Source: Saccharibacillus deserti
GTDB taxonomy: Bacteria > Bacillota > Bacilli > Paenibacillales > Paenibacillaceae
Reading direction: 5' to 3'
DNA: 64,000 nucleotides
NCBI RefSeq assembly: GCF_013618475.1
Contig: NZ_JABJVN010000010.1
Coordinates: 1-64,000, forward strand
This document shows positions 32,472 to 44,228 of the stretch, in pieces. Numbering within the stretch: position 1 is the stretch's first letter; each line of letters starts with the position of its first letter. The translations under genes and the position numbers were made by a program. The notes under the pieces were generated by a model. That model did no database searches, was not told the DNA's origin, and saw nothing but the letters and a program-made list of their open reading frames with translations.

Positions 32472-34682
32472 TTGAATTCCTCTGCAAATACTTCCGATTT
32501 TGACGAACGCGTTCGGCAGGCGGGTGAAGGAAACGCTTCGGCTTTCGCCGAGCTGATTATCGCCGAACGTGCCCAACTGCTGCGGGTCGCCGGCTACTAC
32601 GTCCGCAGCCCGATCGACGCCGAAGATGCGGTTCAGGAAGCGATCTGTCGTGCTTTTGCCGCTATGCCTTCGATCCGGGAGCCGAAATACTTCCGGACCT
32701 GGTTGACGCGCATCGTCATCAACGCTTCGCTGAACCTGCTGCAGCGCAGACGCCGCACGGTGCCTTCAGGCGACGCCGCCGAGCAGCTGCCTGCGGTATA
32801 TGAGGAAAATGACCGCCGGCTCGACCTGTTTCAGGCGATCCATGATCTGCCGCCCAAGTACCGCCGCGTGATTCTGCTCAAGTATATGCATGATCTCAAA
32901 CTGACGGATATCGCCGAGCTGCTGGAACTGCCGATCGGAACGGTCAAAACGTACCAGAATAAAGGCCTGGTCCTGCTGCGCGAACATTATCGGGACGAAA
33001 TCGAAGACCGGCGGAGAGCACCGAAAACGGACAATTCTGGCGACGGCATTGACCGGCAAAAATCGACGGACCGGACCGATTACGAATCACGGAGGGATAT
33101 GGAAATGGAAATGAACGGACTGTTGCACGATCTCAGAGGCCGGGCGGAGCAGCTGGCACAGCGGAGTTCCGCTTTCGCAGTCAGCGGGCTGGAACTGTTT
33201 ATCGAAGACGTCTTTCATCAAAACGACGCCGTCAGCGAACTGCTGTTCATCTGGGCGAAACCGGGCACCGATACGGGCCTCTCCGTTACGTTGACGCCGG
33301 AAGGCGATCTCGTCGATTATGCGGCCGATCCGGAGCTGTACGACGAAGCGGACCGTCAAGCGGACCTGGAGCCTGAGGAACTGCTGGCGATCGGTGAACG
33401 TTTCGTGCGGGACCATTATCCGGACGCGCCCGAACGATTCGGCGAACCCCGGATGGAAGACCGGGGAGACCGAGTCTTTTTCACGGTCAGTCAGTATGGC
33501 CACGGCCTGCCTCTGCCCCGTTCGGGCTACTGGATCGATCTGCACCGCTCCGGTTTCGTCACGGCGTTCAAATATTTCGGCTCCAAGCCGGAACCGTCGC
33601 TGCCGGGCAACCTGCTGACGCCCGAAGAGGTCCTGAAAGACATCGCGGACGCAATGGAAATGAAGCTTTACTTTAACGTCCTGCACAAGTCCGTTTATGC
33701 GGAAGGCGACGACCGGCTTCATCTGATCTATATGCCCGAACCGTATCTGATCGCCAGAACCGCACTGCGGCAGCCGCCCGAACGCGGCGAGGAAGAAGAA
33801 CCTGCCGAGCCGGACGATTATAACCCCTGCGCGGGAGCGAAGCAGCCGATTGAAGATTTTCTGGCCCGGGTTCGAAGAGGGACTTCTTCCGCCAAAAAAC
33901 CGACGCCGCTTGAGCTGATCGGACTCCGCGAAGATGAATACGAAATACTGAGGGAAGCCGATATGGGCAGCGAACGCGGAATCGTATATGTCCAAAAAGA
34001 AGCCGGCTCCCCGGCCGAAAGCGTCGAGCCGCAGAGTCCGTATACACTGGACGGCTATATGCAGGCGCGCAGCGAAAATACGATCAAGGTCCGGGTCGAC
34101 CGGGAATCCGGCCGGCTGTCGGGCATCATGGATTTCCGGGAAGAACACGGAAAGCTGTGGCTGGACAACGGTGCCTGTCTGAATATTGCCCTCGAGCTGC
34201 TGTATGCGGCCGATCCGGCGCTTTTCCCCTATCTGCGCCTCGACGACCGGCAGGATACCCGCGAGGAAACGCCGGAAAAGCCGGCACCGGGTATCCGGTC
34301 AGAAGACGAAGGGTCCGAAGCGGTCCGCAGCCGGAACGCCGTTTTCAGTTTTTCCGTCTGCAAAGACGGCGTGCCCGGATTTTTAAATCATGTCAGCATA
34401 GGAGTCAACCGGACCACCGGCCGTGTTCTCCATTATATGGGCGCCGGACTCGAACTGGCGGAATTGGAAAAGCTCTCGCCGGTCCCTTCTTTTTCGCCCG
34501 AGAAAGCCAAGCGCCTTCTGCTCGAAGCTTTGGAACTGCGGCTTGAATGGGAAATCGACTACAACGATCCTTCAGGAGAAGATCGCTATCTTCCCCGCTA
34601 TCAGCCGGTGAGCGCCCTGGACGGCAGCAGCATCCGTATGATCGAAGCACAGGAAGGAACCGTAATTACGGAAAAAAGGTAA
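32472..34682 (+). CDS. ECF sigma factor fused to a long YcdB-like C-terminal region
   Basis: A 736-residue protein. Residues about 20-90 are sigma region 2 (DAEDAVQEAICRAF, KYFRTWLTRIVINASLNLLQRRRR) and about 115-175 are sigma region 4 (LPPKYRRVILLKYMHDLKLTDI, GTVKTYQNKGLVLLRE). After a charged linker come about 530 residues with two copies of a domain containing LTPEEVLKDIAD and YAEGDDRLHLIYMPEPY. These resemble YcdB/YcdC-type repeats. No membrane segment is visible. Start: TTG at 32472 with AAGGAG 10 bases upstream. At the joint, GGAGGG precedes an in-frame ATG at 33099, so a second, shorter product is possible. The usual separate anti-sigma gene is missing; the extension may take that role. 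Confidence 0.8.
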   Translation: MNSSANTSDFDERVRQAGEGNASAFAELIIAERAQLLRVAGYYVRSPIDAEDAVQEAICRAFAAMPSIREPKYFRTWLTRIVINASLNLLQRRRRTVPSGDAAEQLPAVYEENDRRLDLFQAIHDLPPKYRRVILLKYMHDLKLTDIAELLELPIGTVKTYQNKGLVLLREHYRDEIEDRRRAPKTDNSGDGIDRQKSTDRTDYESRRDMEMEMNGLLHDLRGRAEQLAQRSSAFAVSGLELFIEDVFHQNDAVSELLFIWAKPGTDTGLSVTLTPEGDLVDYAADPELYDEADRQADLEPEELLAIGERFVRDHYPDAPERFGEPRMEDRGDRVFFTVSQYGHGLPLPRSGYWIDLHRSGFVTAFKYFGSKPEPSLPGNLLTPEEVLKDIADAMEMKLYFNVLHKSVYAEGDDRLHLIYMPEPYLIARTALRQPPERGEEEEPAEPDDYNPCAGAKQPIEDFLARVRRGTSSAKKPTPLELIGLREDEYEILREADMGSERGIVYVQKEAGSPAESVEPQSPYTLDGYMQARSENTIKVRVDRESGRLSGIMDFREEHGKLWLDNGACLNIALELLYAADPALFPYLRLDDRQDTREETPEKPAPGIRSEDEGSEAVRSRNAVFSFSVCKDGVPGFLNHVSIGVNRTTGRVLHYMGAGLELAELEKLSPVPSFSPEKAKRLLLEALELRLEWEIDYNDPSGEDRYLPRYQPVSALDGSSIRMIEAQEGTVITEKR
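33091..33101 (+). promoter_or_regulatory. Internal ribosome binding site at the sigma/extension joint
   Basis: GGAGGG at 33091-33096 lies just before an ATG at 33099 that is in frame with the fused gene and followed by MEMEMNGLLHDLRG. The short 2-base spacing is tight; the ATGs at 33105 and 33111 would be 8 and 14 bases away and could be used instead. Confidence 0.5.
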
Positions 34683-34727
34683 CGGCGACGCGGAATGGAA
34701 CAGTTTGTCGTCTATTCGGACCAAACA

Positions 34728-34762
34728 AACAGCCTGCCCCCAATCGGGAGCAGGCTGTTGTT
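34728..34762 (+). terminator. Terminator of the sigma-fusion gene
   Basis: AACAGCCTGC and GCAGGCTGTT form a 10 bp stem followed by GTTT, 45 bp after the stop. The U-run is short. Confidence 0.65.
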
Positions 34763-34823
34763 TATGCCGCGGCTTAGGACGGTTTGGCTTGGCACAAACC
34801 TACCGGTTCGTTTCGGTCGCTCG

Positions 34824-35291
34824 TTACTTTTTTTCCCGTCTGCGCATCGTTCCCAGCATCCGGAAAATCTGTCCCCGGTGATGGGCTTCGTGTTCGATGA
34901 GATGATACACGATCCATTCGGGCGTCACGTCATACTCGCCCGGCAGGCTTCGGAACCGGCGCCAGTCTTCCGAATCGATACCGCGGAGCTTGTCGAGAAA
35001 ATCGCGGCGCACGACGGCCAGACGTTCCAGATGCCGCTCGGGGCGTTCTCCCGCCGGGCACCAGATCTCGCCGTCTTCGTTTCTTGTCGGTGCCGTAAAC
35101 CAGGCTGCGATCTCCGGATCCAATTCTTTTTGAAGGAACATGTCGAAATGCAGCCATCCCGTTTCCACGTCCGCGATATGATACAGCAGCGCTCCGATCG
35201 TTGTCGCGTTGCCATCCAGCGGGGTATCGAGTTCTTCCTGCGTCAGGCCTTCCAAGTGCTTCAGCAGTTCGCGCCGGACGTCTTCCATCAT
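34824..35291 (-). CDS. DinB-family putative metal-dependent protein
   Basis: A 155-residue four-helix protein. The metal-site histidines of the DinB/YfiT fold are recognisable in GALLYHIADVETGW and YHLIEHEAHHRGQIF. Members are mostly thiol- or stress-linked transferases of unknown substrate. The first ATG is at 35291, but family-like sequence continues upstream in frame (DKKRLEINALPGYPEETGRQ) with no ATG, GTG or TTG. A CTG at 35360 with AGAGGG 6 bases before it is the best start for this longer 178-residue form. It is on the same strand as, and 70 bp (from CTG) after, the cysteine synthase gene. Confidence 0.8.
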   Translation of the reverse strand: MMEDVRRELLKHLEGLTQEELDTPLDGNATTIGALLYHIADVETGWLHFDMFLQKELDPEIAAWFTAPTRNEDGEIWCPAGERPERHLERLAVVRRDFLDKLRGIDSEDWRRFRSLPGEYDVTPEWIVYHLIEHEAHHRGQIFRMLGTMRRREKK

Positions 35292-35430
35292 CCACAGCTG
35301 ACGTCCGGTTTCTTCCGGATAACCGGGCAGAGCATTGATTTCCAGCCGTTTTTTGTCCAGATCTATCCCTCTTTCTTCTCCGGGTTTTGGTTTGTGCCAG
35401 AAGCTTGTTGGCTTTACGTCACCGCTGCGT

Positions 35431-36390
35431 TCAGTCGAAGATCCCCATGCTCAAGTATCGTTCCCCTGTATCCGGGGCAATGCATACGACTACTTTTCCC
35501 GGACCGATCCGTTTGGCGACCTGCATGGCCGCATAGACGGAAGCGCCCGAAGACGGACCGAGCAGCATGCCTTCCAGGCGGGCCAAATTCCGCATCGTAC
35601 CGAGCGCTTCGTCATCCTTGATGCGAATGATCTCGTCGTAGACGTCCGTATTCAGAATCGACGGCACGAAGCCGGGGCTTGTGCCGACCAGTTTATGCGG
35701 ACCCGGCACGCCGCCCGACAGCACGGGTGAGCCTTCCGGTTCCACAACAGCGATATGCAGATCCGGCAGTGCGGCCTTTAACGTCTCTCCGGTACCTGTA
35801 ATCGTTCCTCCCGTGCCTGCCGTCGCCACGAAAGCATCCAGCCTTCCATGCGTTTGCTCTAAAATCTCCAACGCCGTTGTGCCCCGATGGGCATCCGGGT
35901 TGGCGGAATTCTCGAACTGCTGCGGAATGAAGCTGTCCGGAATCGAAGCCTGCAGCTCCAGCGCTTTGGCGATTGCCCCCGGCATCCGCTCCGCGCTTGG
36001 AGTGAGCAGCACTTCGGCTCCGTATGCTTTGAGCAGATTAATCCGCTCGCGCGACATATTGTCCGGCATGATCAGGATCGCCCGATAACCCCGGGCCGCT
36101 GCAATCATGGCCAGGCCGATTCCGGTATTGCCGCTGGTTGGCTCGATGATCGTACTGCCGGGGTGCAGCCTGCCTTCCCGCTCGGCCGTTTCGATCAAGC
36201 CGCGTGCGGCGCGGTCTTTGACGCTGCCGGACGGATTGAAGTATTCTAGCTTCACATAGATGTCCGCTGCGTTCTCGGGTGCGGTACGGCCCAGACGGAC
36301 CATCGGCGTATTCCCTACCAGATCGGCCACATTGCGGAATACGCCGCCACCGCGCCCCGGCTGCGCTTCCCGTTCAAGCTTGTCTGTCAT
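35431..36390 (-). CDS. cysK: Cysteine synthase (O-acetylserine sulfhydrylase)
   Basis: A 319-residue PLP enzyme. It makes cysteine from O-acetylserine and sulfide. The Schiff-base lysine is in NPSGSVKDRAARGL, the substrate loop is EPTSGNTGIGLAM and the phosphate-binding loop is TAGTGGTITGTGE. VGTSPGFVPSILN and GPSSGASVYAAM fit the CysK/CysM family. An N-terminal extension of about 15 charged residues precedes the usual start VFRNVADLVGNTPMVRLG. It may be one of several copies; CysM-type or cystathionine-related specificity cannot be excluded. The DinB gene follows on the same strand. Confidence 0.92.
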   Translation of the reverse strand: MTDKLEREAQPGRGGGVFRNVADLVGNTPMVRLGRTAPENAADIYVKLEYFNPSGSVKDRAARGLIETAEREGRLHPGSTIIEPTSGNTGIGLAMIAAARGYRAILIMPDNMSRERINLLKAYGAEVLLTPSAERMPGAIAKALELQASIPDSFIPQQFENSANPDAHRGTTALEILEQTHGRLDAFVATAGTGGTITGTGETLKAALPDLHIAVVEPEGSPVLSGGVPGPHKLVGTSPGFVPSILNTDVYDEIIRIKDDEALGTMRNLARLEGMLLGPSSGASVYAAMQVAKRIGPGKVVVCIAPDTGERYLSMGIFD

Positions 36391-36461
36391 CGCACATTCC
36401 TTCTTTCCCGCTTGGCATTCCGTTTCTCCGGGCGAGTACGAAAAGCCCTATAACGAATGAA

Positions 36462-36483
36462 GGAACGGCCCGGGGGCCGTTCC
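36462..36483. terminator. Hairpin between lacZ and cysK
   Basis: GGAACGGCC-CGGG-GGCCGTTCC is a perfect 9 bp stem. It lies 91 bp after the lacZ stop on the minus strand and is followed by TTCATTCGTT rather than a clean U-run, so its terminator role is uncertain. Confidence 0.45.
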
Positions 36484-36574
36484 TGTTCGCATGCGTTTTC
36501 TGTTTTAAAGTGTACCTTATTTTCCTGCAGCGGTCACGCTCGAAATCATTTCCCTGAAAAATATGCGGCTCGTA

Positions 36575-39994
<3,420 letters not shown>

Positions 39995-40028
39995 AAAAAG
40001 GCAGGGCGCCTGGGCGCCCCGCCTTTTT
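39995..40028 (-). terminator. Terminator of tyrS
   Basis: AAAAAGGC-GGGCGCC and GGCGCCC-GCCTTTTT pair with one unpaired base, followed by the U-run on the minus strand. It lies 33 bp after the tyrS stop. Confidence 0.85.
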
Positions 40029-40061
40029 CCCGTTCAAGCGTAGAGAGTCTTCTGCGTCGGA

Positions 40062-41360
40062 TCAGCCTTCGAACTTCACGACAAAGTAGTTCTTTTTGCC
40101 GCGGCGAAGAACCAGCGTCTTGCCGTGCAGGCGATCTTCGCGGCCGATGACCGTCTCGATCGACGTGCGCTTTTCCCCGTTGACGGATACCGCGCCGCTT
40201 TGGATATCTTTGCGGGCCTGACCTTTGGACGGCGCCGCACCGGCTTCGACCAGCAGGTCGATCAGCAGCGGCTCGGACGAAGCGTCGGCGTTTGTCGTCG
40301 GCATATCCGCCAGCGCTTCGGCCAGATCGGATTCGCTCAGTTCGGCAAAACTGCCGGAGAACAGCGCGGCCGTAATCTTCTCGGCGCTTGCGACAGCGTC
40401 TTCGCCGTGCACGAGCGTCGTCACGCGGCGGGCAAGTTCGCGCTGCGCCCGACGCTGCTCCGGCGCCTGCAGATGTTCGCTCTCCAGCTTCCCGATCTCT
40501 TCGCGGCTCAGGAACGTAAAGTATTTCAGGAATTTGATCACGTCCGCGTCGTCCGTATTGATCCAGAACTGGTAGAACGCGTAAGCGCTCGTCTTGCTGC
40601 GGTCGAGCCAGATCGCACCGGATTCGGACTTGCCGAACTTTTTGCCGTCGCTTTTGGTAACCAGTGGCATGGTCATACCGAACGCGCCTTCGCCGCCCGT
40701 TTTGCCGATCAGGTCGAGACCCGCGGTGATATTGCCCCACTGGTCGCTTCCGCCGAGCTGCAGCGTGCAGCCTTCGTCTTCGAACAGACGCTGGAAATCG
40801 TACGCCTGAAGAATCATGTAGGAAAATTCGGTGAACGAAATGCCGTGCTGGAGACGGGAATCGACGGAGTCTTTGGCCAGCATGTAGTTGACGGTAAAGT
40901 TCTTGCCGACGTCGCGCAGGAAGTCGATCATGCCGATCGGACCCAGCCAATCGTAGTTGCTGACCATCTTCGCCGGCACTTTCGCATCGCCTTCGCCGAA
41001 ATCGAGGAAACGCGACAGCTGGTTCTGCAGTTTCAGCGTCCACTCCGCGACCGTGTCGGCCGTATTGAGCGAGCGCTCGGTCGAGCGGCCGCTCGGATCG
41101 CCGATCATCCCTGTTCCGCCGCCCACCAGGGCGATCGGACGGTGTCCGGCCTGCTGGAAGCGGCGCATCGTCAAGACCGGCAGCAGATGGCCGATATGCA
41201 GACTGTCCGCCGTCGGGTCGAATCCATTGTACAGCGTGACGCTCTCGGTGCTCAGCTTCTTCTGAAGTTCCTCGCGGTGCGTCACCTGGTAGATCAAGCC
41301 TCTGTATTCCAGGTCGTCCAGCAGGGCATTATTCTCGATCGGGGTGTATTCGGTACTCAT
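40062..41360 (-). CDS. tyrS: Tyrosyl-tRNA synthetase
   Basis: A 432-residue class I synthetase that charges tRNA-Tyr. The Rossmann core has TLYNGFDPTADSLHIGHLL (HIGH signature) and the catalytic loop KKFGKSESGAIWLD (KMSKS equivalent KFGKS). An anticodon-binding helical region and a C-terminal S4 RNA-binding domain follow (APSKGQARKDIQSGAVSVNG). The start at 41360 has GGAGG upstream; the longer frame runs back into the leader. The gene is preceded by a T-box leader with a tyrosine specifier, so expression rises when tRNA-Tyr is uncharged. The TyrRS subgroup with FDPTADSLHIGH is the standard bacterial TyrS. Confidence 0.97.
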   Translation of the reverse strand: MSTEYTPIENNALLDDLEYRGLIYQVTHREELQKKLSTESVTLYNGFDPTADSLHIGHLLPVLTMRRFQQAGHRPIALVGGGTGMIGDPSGRSTERSLNTADTVAEWTLKLQNQLSRFLDFGEGDAKVPAKMVSNYDWLGPIGMIDFLRDVGKNFTVNYMLAKDSVDSRLQHGISFTEFSYMILQAYDFQRLFEDEGCTLQLGGSDQWGNITAGLDLIGKTGGEGAFGMTMPLVTKSDGKKFGKSESGAIWLDRSKTSAYAFYQFWINTDDADVIKFLKYFTFLSREEIGKLESEHLQAPEQRRAQRELARRVTTLVHGEDAVASAEKITAALFSGSFAELSESDLAEALADMPTTNADASSEPLLIDLLVEAGAAPSKGQARKDIQSGAVSVNGEKRTSIETVIGREDRLHGKTLVLRRGKKNYFVVKFEG

Positions 41361-41389
41361 TATGAAATCCTCCTTCAAATGGGGTGAAA

Positions 41390-41700
41390 ATAAAAAAGAC
41401 CCGGCCTGCTGCATTTCTGCAGGGACGAGTCTTAATCGCGGTACCACCCTTATTGGAAAGGCGCTTCTCTTGAAGCCGAATGCGCGTTTCCCACTTTGAC
41501 GTCCGGTAACGTGGACGATTCCGTCCCGTTCCTTCCGCTCTCGCGGTTTCGGTAACGGGAAGCTCGGGGACGTAATTCGCGCTCATTCGTCTATCGGCTC
41601 GCACCAACCGCCGATTCTCTGAAAGTCCGGATCTGAACGCTACTGGGTTCCCTTCAACGCTTTTTATAAAGCTCCGCAGGCCGGATGCTTGTTGATTCAC
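41390..41700 (-). promoter_or_regulatory. T-box riboswitch leader of tyrS
   Basis: On the minus strand the conserved T-box AGGGTGGTACCGCG is at 41450-41437. It is followed by the terminator GACTCGTCCCTGCAG...CTGCTGCAGG-type stem and U-run (41433-41393). Upstream, stem I contains GGTTGGTGCGAGCC (apical loop signature). The segment GCGAATTACGTCC contains a UAC tyrosine codon at 41574-41572 at the expected specifier position. Uncharged tRNA-Tyr would stabilise the antiterminator. Confidence 0.92.
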
Positions 41701-41701
41701 T

Positions 41702-41730
41702 TTATAACATGAGGCGCGCAGGCCTGTCAA
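41702..41730 (-). promoter_or_regulatory. Promoter of the tyrS T-box transcript
   Basis: -35 TTGACA (41730-41725), 17-base spacer, -10 TTATAA (41707-41702) on the minus strand. The start falls just before stem I of the leader. Confidence 0.8.
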
Positions 41731-41786
41731 ACCCGGTTTTTCTCGAAACGATTTTAAATATATTTTACACAGCGCTTACATAACCT

Positions 41787-41816
41787 TTGATTTCAAAAAA
41801 AACCCTGTGATACAAT
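41787..41816 (+). promoter_or_regulatory. Promoter of the SLH nucleotidase gene
   Basis: -35 TTGATT (41787-41792), 18-base spacer, -10 TACAAT (41811-41816). It is divergent from the tyrS promoter, 57 bp away. Confidence 0.7.
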
Positions 41817-41855
41817 AAGGCGGGATTCATTATATTCTAGGAGGAATGCAAGTTT

Positions 41856-44018
41856 ATGAACTGGAAAAATTGGAGAAAACCGAGCGTCGGACTCGCAGCC
41901 GCAGCGCTGCTGTCGGCTCAGGTACTGGGCGCCGCAAACACCGTTTCGGCGGCCGAAGGCGACGTCGAAGTCCATCTGCTCGGCATCAACGATCTGCACG
42001 GACAGCTGGATACGACATCGGTCGTGACCGACAAGCCTGCCGGAACCGCGCCTATTCTCGCTACATATTTGAAACAAGCGCAAGCCAAATACGAGCATTC
42101 GCTTCTTTTCCATAACGGCGACTCCGTCGGCGCTTCCGCTCCGATCTCTTCGCTGGAACGCGACGAACCGACCATCGAGTGGATGAACATGATGAAATTC
42201 GATGTCGGCTCGCTGGGCAACCACGAATTCGACCAAGGCATTGCCGCGCTCAAAGCGCAGCTGAACGGCGGACTGGATCCGAAAGACGGCGTCGTGACGC
42301 ACAAAGGCGCAAACTTCGACTACGTAAACGCCAACGTGATTGAAGAAGCGACCGGCAAACCGCTGATCGATCCTTACGTGATCAAAGAAGTCGGCGGCGT
42401 GAAGATCGGCTTTATCGGTCTGGTGACCAAATTGACTCCGGCCAAAGTCTCCCCGGCGGGCACCAAAGGCGTACGCTTCCTGAGCGTCGAAGAAGAAGTG
42501 GCGGCCGTCAACAAATACGCGGCCGAACTGCAGGGCAAAGGCGTAGAAACCATCGTTGTGCTCGCACACGATCCGGCATCCACCAAAGAAGGCGCGACAA
42601 CGGGCGAAGCGGCCGATCTGGCCAAAGCGCTTCCGGCCAACTCTCCGATCGACGTGATCGTAGCCGGCGACAACCATGCGCTGGCCAACGGCGAAGTAAA
42701 CGGCAAGCTGATCGTACAGGCTTACTCGTACGGTACGGCGTTCGAAGACATCAAACTGCTGATCGATCCGAAAACGGGCGACGTGACCGAGAAATCGGCG
42801 ACGGTAACGACGACGTTCCAAGCTGGCGTAACGCCGGACGCGGATTCGGTCGCTCTGATCAAAAAGTATCTGGACAAACATCCCGAGCTGACCAAACCGG
42901 TCGGTACTACGGACGGTTCCGTAACCCGCACCGACGCTTACAACAATGAAGCGGCGCTGGGCAACCTGATCGCCGATGCTATGCGCACCGCGGACTTCGG
43001 CGACAAGGCCGCGGCGGCGGACTTCGCTTTCATGAACCCGGGCGGTATCCGCGCCGATCTGCCGAAAGGCGACGTAACCTTCGCGGATCTGGCGAAAATC
43101 CAGCCGTTCGGCAATACGCTCGTGAAGCTGACGCTGACCGGCGCACAGGTGCAGGAACTGCTGCAGCAGCAGTGGGGCACGAACGCCGACGGCACGCCGA
43201 ACACGAAGACCCTGCAAATCTCCGGCCTGAAATACAAAGCCGACCTGAACAAACCGGTAGCCGAGCGCGTAAGCGATCTGCAGCTGTCCGACGGTACGCC
43301 GATCGATCCGGCCAAGTCCTATACCGCAGTGGTAAACAACTTTATGGCAGGCGGCGGCGACAACTACAAAGTGCTGACCAAAGCCAGCGCTTCGCTCGCC
43401 GGTCCGATCGACCTGGACGTATTCTACAAGTACATCGGCGATACGTTCAAAGGCAAAGCGATCACGGCAAAAGTTGAAGGCCGTATCGTGAACACGCCGG
43501 CAGCGGGTTCCGAAGTGCCGGATTCCGACGGCCCGGCAACGGCACCTTCGGCACCTTCCACGCCATCGGGCGATTTCGTGACCCGTGCGGGCTTCGTGTC
43601 CGAAGTGGTCAACGCGCTGAAGCTGAACGCCGTATCTGCACCGGCCAGCGGCTTCACGGATGTGAAGAGCGACGCTCCTTACGCCGATGATATTGCCGAA
43701 GCAGTCAAAGCCGGCCTGATCAAAGGCTACGGCGGCGGCAAGTTCAATCCGGACCGCAACATCACCCGCGAAGAAATGGCGACGATCCTCGCCAATGTAC
43801 TCAAGCAGCAGCTTCCGACTGTCGAAGCCGCTTCCGTACTGAGCGCGTTCGACGATGCCGCATCGGTAGCGGCTTACGCCAAGACTCCGGTTGCCCAATT
43901 GGTGCAAGCCGGTATCCTGAGCGCCAGCGAGCCGGGCAAACTCATGCCAAAAGACACCGTTCAACCGGCTGAAGTAAAAGCAGCGCTGGAAGCGGTTCTG
44001 GCAGCTTCGGCTTCTTGA
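41856..44018 (+). CDS. Cell-surface 5'-nucleotidase/cyclic phosphodiesterase with SLH domains
   Basis: A 720-residue exported enzyme with a signal peptide (residues about 1-33, VSA-AEG). The calcineurin-type metallophosphatase domain has GINDLHGQ, HNGDSVGASAP, LGNHEFDQG and VIVAGDNHALANG. The C-terminal 5'-nucleotidase domain has NEAALGNLIADAMR, MNPGGIRADLP and NNFMAGGGDNY. After a PSAPSTPSG linker come two S-layer-homology segments (GFTDVKSDAPYADDIAEA, and a divergent copy from about residue 655) that bind the cell wall. It would release phosphate and nucleosides from extracellular nucleotides. The asparagine in GDNH, where GHTH is common, is a mild variation. Confidence 0.9.
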   Translation: MNWKNWRKPSVGLAAAALLSAQVLGAANTVSAAEGDVEVHLLGINDLHGQLDTTSVVTDKPAGTAPILATYLKQAQAKYEHSLLFHNGDSVGASAPISSLERDEPTIEWMNMMKFDVGSLGNHEFDQGIAALKAQLNGGLDPKDGVVTHKGANFDYVNANVIEEATGKPLIDPYVIKEVGGVKIGFIGLVTKLTPAKVSPAGTKGVRFLSVEEEVAAVNKYAAELQGKGVETIVVLAHDPASTKEGATTGEAADLAKALPANSPIDVIVAGDNHALANGEVNGKLIVQAYSYGTAFEDIKLLIDPKTGDVTEKSATVTTTFQAGVTPDADSVALIKKYLDKHPELTKPVGTTDGSVTRTDAYNNEAALGNLIADAMRTADFGDKAAAADFAFMNPGGIRADLPKGDVTFADLAKIQPFGNTLVKLTLTGAQVQELLQQQWGTNADGTPNTKTLQISGLKYKADLNKPVAERVSDLQLSDGTPIDPAKSYTAVVNNFMAGGGDNYKVLTKASASLAGPIDLDVFYKYIGDTFKGKAITAKVEGRIVNTPAAGSEVPDSDGPATAPSAPSTPSGDFVTRAGFVSEVVNALKLNAVSAPASGFTDVKSDAPYADDIAEAVKAGLIKGYGGGKFNPDRNITREEMATILANVLKQQLPTVEAASVLSAFDDAASVAAYAKTPVAQLVQAGILSASEPGKLMPKDTVQPAEVKAALEAVLAASAS

Positions 44019-44093
44019 TCCGACCCACAGTGAAGCCGCCTCTCCTTTTCGGTTTGCACGAATAGCAATCGGTTTTTCATACGGATTGGCGAC

Positions 44094-44149
44094 GAAAAAC
44101 GTCCCGCTCCTTTCCTTTTAACGGGAAAGGGAGTCGGGACGTTTTTTTA
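44094..44149 (+). terminator. Terminator of the SLH nucleotidase gene
   Basis: AAAAACGTCCCG-CTCCTTTCC and GGAAAGGGAG-CGGGACGTTTTT form a long interrupted stem with a strong U-run. Confidence 0.88.
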
Positions 44150-44228
44150 TGGATTCCGGCTCTCTGCGCCCGGAATAAGAAGTCAGGGATTGGCGCGGCC
44201 CGAGCCTCGCACGGCCTTCATCCGCCGA

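Noticed and set aside
41793-43964. A 723-residue open frame antisense to the SLH nucleotidase gene
   Set aside because: It mirrors the codon pattern of the high-GC nucleotidase gene, which has signal peptide, metal motifs and SLH domains. The antisense product is low-complexity, rich in Arg and Phe, and has no family motif.
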